This document shows, one piece after another, positions 1-8,779 of a stretch of DNA of 64,000 bases. Below the pieces are notes generated by a model. It searched no databases and was not told the origin of the DNA. It saw only the letters and a list, made by a program, of their open reading frames with translations. The stretch spans positions 3,213,501 to 3,277,500 of the forward strand of contig NZ_AP026709.1 of assembly GCF_027923765.1 (NCBI RefSeq). Reading direction: 5' to 3'. The DNA comes from Pseudodesulfovibrio nedwellii. Lineage in GTDB: Bacteria > Desulfobacterota > Desulfovibrionia > Desulfovibrionales > Desulfovibrionaceae. Each line of letters starts with the position of its first letter. The stretch's first letter is position 1. The translations under genes were made by a program, and so were the position numbers.

Positions 1-2
1 AG

Positions 3-152
3 CGCTCCCAGCGCGCCGAGGAAAAGGCCGCCAAGATGCCGGTGTTGCTGCTTCTTCCCCTGATTGCGTTCATCCTTCCCGCTCTGTTCGTGACGATCCT
101 CGGACCTGCGGTAATTATGAGCATGGATATGTTCTCAGCGATGAACCATTAG
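3..152 (+). CDS. tadC: TadC-like pilus assembly membrane protein, C-terminal end (partial)
   Basis: The window opens inside this gene; only the last 49 codons are present, in frame 3, ending at the TAG at 150-152. The tail reads [20 protein letters not shown] and continues with one hydrophobic segment ending in a LGPAVI-type sequence. This is the usual end of TadC/GspF-family inner-membrane proteins, which form the platform of Tad (Flp) pilus machines. A TadD-like lipoprotein starts 25 bp downstream on the same strand, as in tad operons. The rest of the operon lies before the window. The family call rests on this short tail plus the neighbour. Confidence 0.7.
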   Translation, partial: RSQRAEEKAAKMPVLLLLPLIAFILPALFVTILGPAVIMSMDMFSAMNH

Positions 153-177
153 GCGTAACAAGCCAAGGAGAATTCCT

Positions 178-1530
178 ATGTATAAGATCACTATCATTGC
201 CATGACACTTATTGCCGGATTGATATTTTCCGGTTGCGCGGTCAAGTCCCAAGACGACATGACTTTTGACGAACTGGCTTACGGCGAGGAAAGTTCGGTC
301 AAGTTGTCCAGCGAACAACATGAGCAGGTGGGCGATGGATATATCCGTCGTGCCAAGCCGGAAATGGCACTCATGCATTACAACAAGGCCATCGAATTGG
401 ACGAGAACAATCTCGACGTTCGCGTGAAGCGAGGCCACATGTTGGTGACGGAAGGATTGGATGAGCAGGCTTTGGCCGAGTTTAACAACGTATTGGAACG
501 AAACAGCGACCATGCCATTGCTAATGAGGCTGCTGGCGGTGTCTACTTCCGTGCCGGGTTGTTTGACGAAGCTCAGACCTATCTGGAAAAAGCCGTGAAA
601 CTTAATCCTATGCTTTGGAAGGCGCATAACTATCTGGGCATTCTTATGGATCGGGACGCAGAGTATGACATGGCTGCCAAATATTTTGCCCGCGCTCTTG
701 AACTGCATCAGGGCAATGGGACCGATGAAATTTACAACAATCTTGGTGTGGTTCATATCGCTCGCAAACAGTATGGGCAGGCAATCGAGTCTTTCCGTCT
801 GGCCTTGAAGTCCGGTGGTGTTTCGGTGCGTACCTATAACAATCTCGGGTTGGCATTGACCCGCCTCGGGCGACTGGATGAAGCTTTGGAATCCTTCAAG
901 TATGCAGGTGGAGAGGCCAAGGCTTACAATAACCTTGGGTATGTTCTTTTGACCGATAATGAGCCGGGTAAGGCTGTTCCTTATTTCGAGATGGCTCTTG
1001 AGCTTTCTCCCACATATTACGTCAAGGCTGCCGACAACCTGAAGCGTGCCCGCCTCGCGGCTCGTTTTCAGAAGAATGGCACCAAGACACAATTAAGCGG
1101 TTCCACCCCGAACCCGCTGCTTCGTCAGTCTTTCCCCGACACGAAGCAGCTCCCCGGCGGGCCTGCGGCATCTCCCGCGTCCGCAGGCTCGCCACTTCCT
1201 ACCACTGATATTCAGAATGTATCACTGGAGGAGACGAGTGCCGGGGTTAACGATATACGAAGTGCGTCATACGGCCTGCATGTTAGTTCCTGGCGTGATG
1301 ACACCAGTGCTTTTGAACACTGTGCGACGCTGCGCAAGCAGGGGTTCGACACTTGGATTAACCAAGTGGACCTCGGTGAAAAGGGCATATGGTATCGTGT
1401 TTTGGTGGGTAATTTCGCTTCCATCAAAGACGCCAAAAATGAACGGTCTGACGTACTTGCCATTCTGAATCTCAAAAGAGCACCTGTATTTGAAAGGGTT
1501 ACTCCCAAGCCGGATGGATCACATTTGTAA
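178..1530 (+). CDS. tadD: TadD-like TPR lipoprotein with C-terminal SPOR domain
   Basis: 450 aa. The N-terminus is a lipoprotein signal with lipobox LIFSGC near residue 20, so it is probably membrane-anchored in the periplasm. Residues about 45-290 are consecutive tetratricopeptide repeats (AYNNLG and YNNLG motifs recur). A Pro/Ser-rich linker at about 300-345 leads to a terminal domain at about 360-440 (YGLHVSSW, WYRVLVGNF) that fits a SPOR peptidoglycan-binding fold. TadD proteins are TPR lipoproteins needed for Tad pilus assembly. The SPOR fusion is seen in sequence; denuded-glycan binding is inferred. An AGGAG ribosome site precedes the ATG. It is last in the operon, followed by a hairpin at 1600. 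Confidence 0.8.
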   Translation: MYKITIIAMTLIAGLIFSGCAVKSQDDMTFDELAYGEESSVKLSSEQHEQVGDGYIRRAKPEMALMHYNKAIELDENNLDVRVKRGHMLVTEGLDEQALAEFNNVLERNSDHAIANEAAGGVYFRAGLFDEAQTYLEKAVKLNPMLWKAHNYLGILMDRDAEYDMAAKYFARALELHQGNGTDEIYNNLGVVHIARKQYGQAIESFRLALKSGGVSVRTYNNLGLALTRLGRLDEALESFKYAGGEAKAYNNLGYVLLTDNEPGKAVPYFEMALELSPTYYVKAADNLKRARLAARFQKNGTKTQLSGSTPNPLLRQSFPDTKQLPGGPAASPASAGSPLPTTDIQNVSLEETSAGVNDIRSASYGLHVSSWRDDTSAFEHCATLRKQGFDTWINQVDLGEKGIWYRVLVGNFASIKDAKNERSDVLAILNLKRAPVFERVTPKPDGSHL

Positions 1531-1599
1531 GAAGAAAGAATTGTGTAAATGAGATCGGATATGATGTGATAACCGTGAAAAAAAGTGAAATACACAGCA

Positions 1600-1646
1600 C
1601 CCCGGTCGGGCAGGAGTATCCTGACCGGTCCGGGGTGTATCCTTTT
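1600..1646 (+). terminator. Rho-independent terminator after the tad operon
   Basis: A strong imperfect hairpin has outer arms CCCCGG (1600-1605) and CCGGGG (1630-1635) and an inner helix CAGGA/TCCTG, followed by a short TTTT run at 1643-1646. It lies between tadD and the sensor kinase. It falls inside the longest possible kinase frame, so it argues for the later start at 1698. Confidence 0.65.
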
Positions 1647-1697
1647 AATCGTAACCTTTCTTTTTCAAGCGGATTTCACTATATTCCTTTTAGAAAT

Positions 1698-3887
1698 ATG
1701 GCATCAATCAGGGACCTGAGCCAATTGGGGAGATACGACTTGGCAACAGAGAATACTACCCGTTTTCGCGTTCTCGCCGTGGATCACGACGAATCCATGC
1801 TCACGCTTTACCGCGATGTCCTTTGCTATGAAAGCGAGGAGCCATCGGCGTTGGAAGCCTTGTTCAGTGATGATGTCCAACTCCCGTCACGCGAAGAGAT
1901 AGACGCGGAAGCGATCAAGCCCGTGTTTGATGTCGAGCAGGCTTCCACCCCCAGAGAAGGGCTGACCGCTATGATGCATGCTCAGGAGCGGGGAGAGCCT
2001 TTTACCATTGCCCTTATTGATATCCATTTGTCAGTAGAAGAAGATTGTTTGGCTGGCCTGGACCTGGCTGCCCATATCCGTGCCATGGACCCTAATTTAG
2101 AGATAGTTCTGTTGTCGGCCAAGCATCATATTCCTTTGAAGGAAATTAATAGGCGTGTCCCTCCGCCAGAGAAATTGCTTTTTGTTCAAAAACCTTTTCG
2201 TTCGCCGGAGCTCAAACAGATTGCCATGTCTCTGTGTTCCAAGTGGGACGTGGAAAATCGGTTGCGTGATCTGAATGAGACGTTGGCTGTAAAAGTTGAG
2301 GCCAGGACCTCGGAATTGAATGCGGCCAACCGCCGGTTGAGATTGGATATTTCTAAACGTGCCGCCGTGCTCCGGCAATTGCAAGCCAGTGAAAAGCGAT
2401 ACCGTTTGCTGTTTGAGAAAGACATTACTGGTAACTTTGCCGCAGATAGTGATGGTTTGATTCTTGATTGTAATGTCGCATTTGCAGACCTCTTTGATTT
2501 TACTTCACCGCAGGATGCGCATGGTACGAATATCTTCAACGTGTGGGAGCGCGTGGGGGCTTCGGAGTCCTTACGTGATTTGCTTGCAGGGCTGGGGAGA
2601 CTCTCCAATCATGAAGTTGTTTTCCGTCATGGCGTTTTGCGAAGACACCTTCTTGTCAGTTGCGATACGGTTTTGGATGCTGAGGGGAACACTCTGGAGT
2701 ACAGGGGGTATATCTTCGATATTTCCGAGCCGAAGCGATTGGAAGAACAGCTTCGTCAATCGCAGAAGATGGAAGCTCTCGGGACATTGGCAGGTGGTAT
2801 TGCACATGATTTTAACAATATTCTTGGCGTGATTCTTGGCTACGCGGAGATTATTGAATCAAGTGCCGAACCGGAGTCCGGTCTGGATAGGCGAATCAAG
2901 GAAGTTTCTCGCGCAGGCAGGCGTGCCAGAGACCTTGTTACTCAGATTCTTAATTTTTCTCGTCAAGGTCCGCAGGAGCGTCACGCCATGATGCTTGCGC
3001 CGCTTATCAAGGAAGCCCTCAAGCTTCTTCGTTCCTCGGTTCCTACCAATGTTGAGATTATTTCTCGTATGGAGGCTGCTCAGGATAATGTTATGGCGGA
3101 CCCGACGCAGATACATCAGATTATGCTTAATCTGTGCGGTAATGCAGCTTTTGCCATGCAAGGGACTGGTGGGACGTTGACCGTTACCATGGCAGATGTT
3201 TCAGGCGCAGATGAAGTCGTGCCGCCGGAAGATTTGGGTAAACCGGAGCGTTTTTTACGATTGACTGTGGCTGATACTGGGCCTGGGATTGATCCGGCTG
3301 TGATTGATCGGGTCTTTGATCCTTTCTTTACTACCAAGAAGCAGGGCGAAGGGACTGGAATGGGGTTGGCCATGGTGCATGGCATTGTTAAACGACATGA
3401 TGGATACCTTGAATTGGAAAATAGGCCGGGCCATGGTGCCACTTTTCATGTCTTTCTGCCTAAGAATTCTGAAATTGGTCGTACGGACGTTGATACTCCT
3501 GCTGATCTCGTGTTTCGCGAGGGGCGTATTTTGTTTGTGGATGACGAGAAGCCGCTAGTTGATATCGGGCGGGAGATGCTTGAGTCTTGTGGTTTTGAAG
3601 TTGTTACTCGTACATCGAGTATTGAGGCTTTGGAGGCCTTTAAGTATAAAGCAAACGACTTTGATTTAGTGATAACCGATCAAACCATGCCGAATATGAC
3701 AGGTATGGAGTTTGCTCGGGAAGTGCTTAAGTTGCGGCCGAATATTCCTATTATTTTGTGTACAGGTTTTTCAGATGCTGTTTCGTATGATCGGTTGCGG
3801 GATGTGGGGATTGGGGATTTCATTATGAAGCCGATATTGAAGCATGACCTTATGGCGGCGATTAGTCGTTTGTTGGCGAAAGAATAA
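1698..3887 (+). CDS. Hybrid sensor histidine kinase (REC-PAS-HisKA-HATPase-REC)
   Basis: 729 aa from the chosen ATG at 1698; a frame open from 1566 is rejected because a terminator hairpin sits in it. Order of domains: N-terminal receiver-like region (FTIALIDIHLS), a coiled coil (LNETLAVKVEARTSELNAAN), PAS domain, HisKA with H-box GGIAHDFNNILG, HATPase (N-box LCGNAAFAM, DTGPGIDPA, GEGTGMGLAMV), then a C-terminal REC with DLVITDQTMPNMTG as phospho-acceptor. No membrane segment is evident, so it is probably cytoplasmic. It could self-phosphorelay from His to the terminal Asp. No partner regulator is adjacent and the signal is unknown. Confidence 0.85.
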   Translation: MASIRDLSQLGRYDLATENTTRFRVLAVDHDESMLTLYRDVLCYESEEPSALEALFSDDVQLPSREEIDAEAIKPVFDVEQASTPREGLTAMMHAQERGEPFTIALIDIHLSVEEDCLAGLDLAAHIRAMDPNLEIVLLSAKHHIPLKEINRRVPPPEKLLFVQKPFRSPELKQIAMSLCSKWDVENRLRDLNETLAVKVEARTSELNAANRRLRLDISKRAAVLRQLQASEKRYRLLFEKDITGNFAADSDGLILDCNVAFADLFDFTSPQDAHGTNIFNVWERVGASESLRDLLAGLGRLSNHEVVFRHGVLRRHLLVSCDTVLDAEGNTLEYRGYIFDISEPKRLEEQLRQSQKMEALGTLAGGIAHDFNNILGVILGYAEIIESSAEPESGLDRRIKEVSRAGRRARDLVTQILNFSRQGPQERHAMMLAPLIKEALKLLRSSVPTNVEIISRMEAAQDNVMADPTQIHQIMLNLCGNAAFAMQGTGGTLTVTMADVSGADEVVPPEDLGKPERFLRLTVADTGPGIDPAVIDRVFDPFFTTKKQGEGTGMGLAMVHGIVKRHDGYLELENRPGHGATFHVFLPKNSEIGRTDVDTPADLVFREGRILFVDDEKPLVDIGREMLESCGFEVVTRTSSIEALEAFKYKANDFDLVITDQTMPNMTGMEFAREVLKLRPNIPIILCTGFSDAVSYDRLRDVGIGDFIMKPILKHDLMAAISRLLAKE

Positions 3888-3904
3888 AGACAGAAATAAG
3901 GAAG

Positions 3905-3928
3905 GGCCGCTTTGGAAGCGGCCTTTTT
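3905..3928 (+). terminator. Terminator of the hybrid kinase gene
   Basis: Hairpin GGCCGCTT-TGG-AAGCGGCC followed by TTTTT. The same hairpin, with a different loop, opens the second repeat copy at 51753, so it belongs to the repeat boundary as well. Confidence 0.85.
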
Positions 3929-4399
3929 ATTTGAAATATGAGCCTTCGGCGAGAGTCATTGTTGGGGTGCTGGAGCACCCAACGTTTTCCATGCCCTGCG
4001 CGGGCGGCGGATCTTTTTGGCTGAGCCGCCCCAAAAAGAACCAAAAAACTCGGCTCACGAGCTTGGCCGCCCCCATGATTGGCGGTAAGAATCTGATCCA
4101 ATCGAGTCGGCTCCACCTGATTAAAAGTATAAGCCCTGCCTCTCCCGTAATCCCTCAGTTTAAGATAAGTTTCCTTATCCCCTGATTAGAGCCGCCTTCT
4201 TCGATTGGTCAGCTTCTAAGCCGCCGATCAAGGGCTGGGTCCCGTCTTCGTCTGGCTGGGAGGAAGAAAAAAGAAATTGTCTTCGGAGGGAGAGCGGTGT
4301 TGGGGTGTTGGAGCACCCCAAGGCCCTTTATGGATAACGAAGAGCCTAAAATCAAAAACGTTCACCTACACCGAAACTACCTTACAACGACGAACAATT

Positions 4400-4512
4400 G
4401 ATAGCGAACCTTAGAGCCTGTCCAGCGCGGCGAAACGTAGCCCGACCGAGTCTGTACCACAGACAATCCTGTCGGGCAGTAAAGCCGCGTACAGGCTCTT
4501 AGGTTCGCTATC
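4400..4512. repeat. Nested foldback inside repeat copy 1 (candidate structured RNA)
   Basis: Outer arms of 22 nt (4400-4421 and 4491-4512) pair with a single T-T mismatch. Inside are CGCGGC/GCCGCG (4426-4431 with 4484-4489), GCCCGAC/GTCGGGC (4440-4446 with 4471-4477) and an apical GTCTGT-ACC-ACAGAC hairpin (4450-4464). The coaxial arrangement of four helices is unusually regular for spacer DNA. The corresponding foldback in copy 2 keeps pairing through G-U changes. Confidence 0.75.
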
Positions 4513-4606
4513 AGGCTCACATCGAAAAGGCGTTTTTTGCCTCCTTTTTTTCGCCTCAAAAAAAGCAGGTCGCCGTAAAGGCGAAACCTTTGAAACAATA
4601 CCGTTT

Positions 4607-4706
4607 GCACTTTCACTGCGGATGCACGCAACGCCCTCCAAAAAGATAAGCCCCTCTCTTCTTCACGGCATTTTCATTGCGGATACACGCAACGCCCATC
4701 AAAAAA
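4607..4706. repeat. Partial tandem duplication of the repeat end
   Basis: The terminal segment of copy 1 (TCACTGCGGATGCACGCAAC at 4613) recurs 61 bp later as TCATTGCGGATACACGCAAC at 4674, and in each case CGCC and an A-rich stretch follow. The second unit runs directly into the TRAP operon terminator. Confidence 0.7.
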
Positions 4707-4728
4707 GCCAGTGAGTAATCTCACTGGC
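4707..4728 (-). terminator. Terminator of the TRAP transporter operon
   Basis: Hairpin GCCAGTGAG-TAAT-CTCACTGGC with TTTTTT on the minus-strand side, 31 bp beyond the dctM stop. A T-rich run on the plus side also exists, so it may work in both directions. Confidence 0.85.
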
Positions 4729-4759
4729 TTTCCTTTTTTCATTAAACCGCCGTCAGTAT

Positions 4760-6073
4760 TTAATACATCAACCCCGGCAGGAACAGAATAATCTGCGGGA
4801 AGATGAACAACAAGGCGATGCCGAGAATAATAGCCGCCATGAAAGGTAGAATTCCTTTGAATATTTCTTCCAGTGTGACGGATGGCGCGATCTTCTGACA
4901 CATTCCATACACGACATACACATTAATCCCTACAGGCGGCGTGATAACCCCCATCTCGGTGACAAGCACTATAATGATGCCGAACCAGATAGGGTCATAT
5001 CCCATTTCAGTGACCACCGGGAAAAACACCGGGATGGTTAGCATGATCAACGCGAGTGAGTCCATGAAACACCCACCGATGAAGTAGATCAGAATGATCG
5101 CTCCCATAATGGCGAACGGCGGCATGTCGAATGCAGACACCCAGTTGGCGATGTCAAACGGGATGCGTGTAACAGCAAGGAATTTGCCGAATACGACAGC
5201 CCCCGCGATGAGGACCAGTACCATGCAAGAGGTCCGTAGTGTTTCATTGAGTGAATTGACGAATGCCTTCCATGAAAGCTGACGTTTGATGACAGCCAGC
5301 GCGAGTACGCCGATAACTCCGATGGATGCGGCCTCGGTGGGCGTGAAAAGCCCCCAGAACAAGCCGCCGATAACCAGCGCGAAGATGAGCAAGGTATCAA
5401 TGAGATTGAGAAGTGACTTGAACTTTTCGCTCCAAGTGAAGGGGGTACCCTTGGGGCCGAGGTCCGGGTTGATTTTACACTGAAGGTAAATGCCGACCAC
5501 AAACAGTGCCGTGAGTAAAATGGCCGGTAAAATGCCGGACACGAACAATGCGCCGATAGATTGTTCGGTCAGGACACCATAGATGATAAGCACGACAGAA
5601 GGCGGCATAATCATGCCCAGTCCGCCACCGGACGCTACGGATGCGGTCGCCAGAGAGTTGGCGTACCCATAACGTTTCATCTCGGGGATGCCGACAGTGG
5701 ACATGGTGGCTGCTGTAGCCGGACTTGAACCGCAGACTGCGCCGAATGCGGTGCAGGCCGAGACCGTGGCCATGGCGAGGCCGCCACGAGTGTTGCCGAG
5801 GAATCTGTATGCGGTGTCGTACAGTCGTTTCGAAATACCGCAGTTAAAGGCTATTTGGCCCATGAGGATGAAGAGCGGGATAGTCGAGAGTTCATAGGAC
5901 GCGAATGCGTCGTACACATTACGGCTCATGAGGTTCAGGCCGCCTTTCCACGAGGTGAGGAGCGAGAACCCGATAAAACCTACGAGCATCATGACAAAAG
6001 CGACGGGCATACGGGTCATGAACAGGAATACCATGACGATGATGCCGATGATTCCGGCAGTGGTCGGATCCAT
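4760..6073 (-). CDS. dctM: TRAP transporter large permease (DctM)
   Basis: 437 aa, almost wholly hydrophobic, about 12 membrane segments. It shows DctM family features: FLFMTRMPVAFVMMLVGFIG near the start, GSSPATAATMSTVGIPEM around residue 120-140 and IMPPSVVLIIYG near 155-170. It is the ion-coupled transport channel of a tripartite ATP-independent periplasmic transporter for an organic acid; the substrate cannot be read from the sequence. It starts 2 bp after the dctQ stop, so translation is probably coupled. It is last in the operon tetR-dctP-dctP-dctQ-dctM. Confidence 0.92.
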   Translation of the reverse strand: MDPTTAGIIGIIVMVFLFMTRMPVAFVMMLVGFIGFSLLTSWKGGLNLMSRNVYDAFASYELSTIPLFILMGQIAFNCGISKRLYDTAYRFLGNTRGGLAMATVSACTAFGAVCGSSPATAATMSTVGIPEMKRYGYANSLATASVASGGGLGMIMPPSVVLIIYGVLTEQSIGALFVSGILPAILLTALFVVGIYLQCKINPDLGPKGTPFTWSEKFKSLLNLIDTLLIFALVIGGLFWGLFTPTEAASIGVIGVLALAVIKRQLSWKAFVNSLNETLRTSCMVLVLIAGAVVFGKFLAVTRIPFDIANWVSAFDMPPFAIMGAIILIYFIGGCFMDSLALIMLTIPVFFPVVTEMGYDPIWFGIIIVLVTEMGVITPPVGINVYVVYGMCQKIAPSVTLEEIFKGILPFMAAIILGIALLFIFPQIILFLPGLMY

Positions 6074-6075
6074 AA

Positions 6076-6561
6076 TTATCCCTCGCTCTTCTTGAAAAAT
6101 GAGAGAACGTCTGCGGCCAGACAGAGGGCGTAGATAAAGAAGCCGAAGGACAGGACGTAGACCACGTAGTATTCGGGCAGTTCCAGATTCATGGAAACTT
6201 CGCCCGATTCAGCCAGAGTCCCGGCATACATGAACATGCGCCAGGAGATGATGGATACCAAGGCCAACGTGGCGAGAGTGGTGATGAATTTGACGCGATC
6301 ACGAATTTTTTTGGAAAAGCGACGGATCAGGATTTCAACCCCGATGTGGCTCTTTTGATAATGCGTATATGGCAGGGCGAATCCCACGGCAATGACGCCG
6401 AGTATGGAGACAATTTCCTCGCACCCGAAAATTGGGGTGTTGAATGCGCCGCGCAGGAACACGTCTGTTCCTGTCATGACAGCCATGCCTGCCAGACAGA
6501 TCGCGGCGATGGTCCGCATGATCTTTTCTGTCAGGCCGAGCGGCCCTCGTGCTTCTTCCAT
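6076..6561 (-). CDS. dctQ: TRAP transporter small permease (DctQ)
   Basis: 161 aa with four predicted membrane helices (near residues 15-35, 50-70, 95-115, 130-155), the usual size and shape of DctQ proteins, which pair with DctM. The segment ALPYTHYQKSHIGVEIL between helices 2 and 3 is typical of the family. It lies between dctP and dctM with 2 bp to dctM. Confidence 0.88.
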   Translation of the reverse strand: MEEARGPLGLTEKIMRTIAAICLAGMAVMTGTDVFLRGAFNTPIFGCEEIVSILGVIAVGFALPYTHYQKSHIGVEILIRRFSKKIRDRVKFITTLATLALVSIISWRMFMYAGTLAESGEVSMNLELPEYYVVYVLSFGFFIYALCLAADVLSFFKKSEG

Positions 6562-6628
6562 TTCATAGTCCTTTGCGTCGAAAGCGCACGACAGAGCGGC
6601 CTTGAGGACCGCTCTGTCGTGGTAATGA

Positions 6629-7627
6629 CTATTTCAGTGTTGATTGGGTAAATTCCAGGATGGTCTTGCCATCAAGACCTTTCTTCGTTGTTTCGGCGAC
6701 ATAGCCGTCGAGAACAGGCTTGGCTGCTATGACCCATGCCTCGGATTCTTCGACGGATAGCTCCATGATTTCGCCACCCTTATCCATGAAGAACTGGCGT
6801 CCGGCTGCGTCTGCTTCATCCCAAGCTGTCGCGTGCTTGACCGCCCATTCCTCGTTGATTTTGCGAATGATCTGCTGGGATTCGGTATCAATGGCCGTCC
6901 ACTTGTCTTTGTTCATAACAATGAAGAACACTGTGGTGTAGGCCACGCTGAATGAGTCCGTGCCGTACTTGCAGACTTCGCCGAGCTTGAAAGATTTATT
7001 GGACTCGATGGGGTGCATGCTTCCGTCAACAACGCCTTTTTGCAGGAGTTGGTAGTTTTCGGGCATGGGTTTAGCCACAGGCGTACCGCCCAGAGCCTTG
7101 ACCAGCTTGGCGGAGTTGCCGGTGGCGCGAATCTTTTCGCCCTTGATGTCGGCCAGTGTTTTGACTGGTTTTTGGACCGTGAACAGCAGACCGGGGCCGT
7201 GGCCGTTGAAGTACATGACTTCCACGTCACTGAGTTCGGCTGGGTTGAATTTCTTATAGACAGCATTGGCCGTGGCAGTGGCCTGTGCTGCGGAGGTGTA
7301 TCCCAGAGGAAGATCAACGGCTGCCATGACCGGGAAGCGACCGCGTGAGTAGGCGAGACAGGATAACCCGACATCGGACATGCCTTCCACGACGCCATCG
7401 TAGCATTGTTTGGCTTTGGTCAGGGTGCCGCCGGGGTAATATTCGATAACCACTTTGCCGTTGGTCCTTTTCTCCACTTCCAGACACCACGCTTCAGCCA
7501 GTTTCGATTGATGGTTAGTGGTCGGGAAGAAATTGGAGTAGGTCAACTTTGTTTCGGCCTGACCTATGGTCGGCAGGGCAACGCACAGCACAGCTACGGC
7601 CATGAATGTTGTCAGCAGTTTTTTCAT
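6629..7627 (-). CDS. dctP: TRAP solute-binding protein (DctP), paralogue 2
   Basis: 332 aa with a signal peptide (VAVLCVALPTIGQAE). The mature protein is a DctP-family periplasmic receptor: RATGNSAKLVKALGG carries the conserved Arg region that in known DctP proteins binds a carboxylate, followed by QKGVVDGSMHPIES. It is closely related over its full length to the product of the adjacent 7730-8737 gene. Two receptors share one membrane pair here. Confidence 0.9.
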   Translation of the reverse strand: MKKLLTTFMAVAVLCVALPTIGQAETKLTYSNFFPTTNHQSKLAEAWCLEVEKRTNGKVVIEYYPGGTLTKAKQCYDGVVEGMSDVGLSCLAYSRGRFPVMAAVDLPLGYTSAAQATATANAVYKKFNPAELSDVEVMYFNGHGPGLLFTVQKPVKTLADIKGEKIRATGNSAKLVKALGGTPVAKPMPENYQLLQKGVVDGSMHPIESNKSFKLGEVCKYGTDSFSVAYTTVFFIVMNKDKWTAIDTESQQIIRKINEEWAVKHATAWDEADAAGRQFFMDKGGEIMELSVEESEAWVIAAKPVLDGYVAETTKKGLDGKTILEFTQSTLK

Positions 7628-7729
7628 TGTTTCCTCCGGGAATTTGCTCGGTTCCGAGGAAGGGCTTTCGCCCCACCTTTGTATAATGAGCCTGCGGTCA
7701 CGCCATATGACACGCAGGCCTGAAGCCCC

Positions 7730-8737
7730 CTATGGACTTTTTGTCATTTCGGTCTGGATGAATTCGACGACGGCATCGCCATGGACTTTTTTGCCTTGCT
7801 TGGAGTCGATATAGCCGTCGATGACAGGTTTGGCTGCTGCGACCCACTTGGCCGCTTCGGCTGTGTCGAGTTCCGTGAACACGCCGCCTTTTTCAGTGAA
7901 GAACGCTTTGCCTGCGGCATCAGCATCATCCCAGGCCTGACCGTGTTTGAGGGACCATTCAGCATTGATCTCCTGAATGATTTTTTGGGTCGTGGGATCG
8001 AGTTCGGACCATTTGTATTTGTTCATGACCACGAAGAAGGTAGTGGTGTAGGCCACGGGAATGGACACAGTGCAATGTTTGACCACTTCAGCGAGTTTCC
8101 AGCCCTTGTTGGACTCAATGGGGTTCATGGAACCATCGACAACGCCTTTTTGCAGGGACTGGTATGCTGTGGGCATGGGCTGAGCCACAGGGCTTCCGCC
8201 AAGGGCTTTGACCAGTTTGGCCGAGTTGCCGGTGGAACGGATTTTTTCACCTTTGATGTCATCCAGCGTGGCAACGGTCTTTTCGGTGGTGAAGAGCAGG
8301 CCCGGACCATGGGCATGGAAATACATGGGCTGCACATCACGGAATTCTCGGGGAGTGAACTGAGTGTACACTGCGTTGGCGATGGCCGTGGCCTGTGTGC
8401 CGGTCTCGTAGCCGAGCGGTAGGTCCACGGCAGCCATGACCGGGAAGCGGCCGCGGGAGTATGCCAGTACGGACATACCGATGTCGGAGATGCCTTCAAC
8501 GGTGCCGTCGTAACACTGCTTGGCTTTGGAGAGAGTGCCGCCGGGATAGTAGTCGATGACGACCGCGCCGTTGGTGCGGGCTTCAACTTCCTTGCACCAT
8601 TGTTCGGCCAGCTTGGACTGGACATGGGTGGGCGGGAAGAAGTTGGAGTAGCTCAACCGGACGGTTTCGGCGCAGGCCATGGAGGCCAGCCCGAAGGTCA
8701 ACAGAAAGAGAGCGGTCAGAGTCAGCAGTTTTTTCAT
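7730..8737 (-). CDS. dctP: TRAP solute-binding protein (DctP), paralogue 1
   Basis: 335 aa with a signal peptide ending near MACAE. DctP receptor features match its neighbour: YPGGTLSKAKQCYDG, YSRGRFPVMAAVDLPLGY, RSTGNSAKLVKALGGSP and QKGVVDGSMNPIES. Differences cluster in the C-terminal third and around the predicted pocket (CTVSIPVAYTTTFF versus GTDSFSVAYTTVFF), so related but different acids may be bound; that is inference. It is the first transporter gene after the regulator. Confidence 0.9.
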   Translation of the reverse strand: MKKLLTLTALFLLTFGLASMACAETVRLSYSNFFPPTHVQSKLAEQWCKEVEARTNGAVVIDYYPGGTLSKAKQCYDGTVEGISDIGMSVLAYSRGRFPVMAAVDLPLGYETGTQATAIANAVYTQFTPREFRDVQPMYFHAHGPGLLFTTEKTVATLDDIKGEKIRSTGNSAKLVKALGGSPVAQPMPTAYQSLQKGVVDGSMNPIESNKGWKLAEVVKHCTVSIPVAYTTTFFVVMNKYKWSELDPTTQKIIQEINAEWSLKHGQAWDDADAAGKAFFTEKGGVFTELDTAEAAKWVAAAKPVIDGYIDSKQGKKVHGDAVVEFIQTEMTKSP

Positions 8738-8779
8738 GATGTGTCTCGTTTGTATAAAATGATATTTGAACAGGAACGA

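Larger units (their letters stand above)
3894..4630. repeat. Long dispersed non-coding repeat, copy 1
   Basis: About 737 bp with no convincing gene. It matches 51743-52513 in the same orientation along its whole length with many substitutions and small indels. Shared blocks include GCGAGAGTCATTGTTGGG, AATCTGATCCAATCGAGTCG, GAGCGGTGTTGGGGTGTT, CAATTGATAGCG, AGCCGCGTACAGGCTCTT and TCACTGCGGATGCACGCA. Both copies begin at the terminator of an upstream gene. Small frames on both strands show mainly nucleotide-level similarity between copies and frequent frame breaks, so they are not called. It contains hairpins at about 3965-3985 and 4300-4321 (GGGGTG...CACCCC type) and the large foldback at 4400-4512. 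Confidence 0.85.

Noticed and set aside
1566-1697. N-terminal extension of the hybrid kinase
   Set aside because: Contains the terminator hairpin and lacks a ribosome site before 1566.
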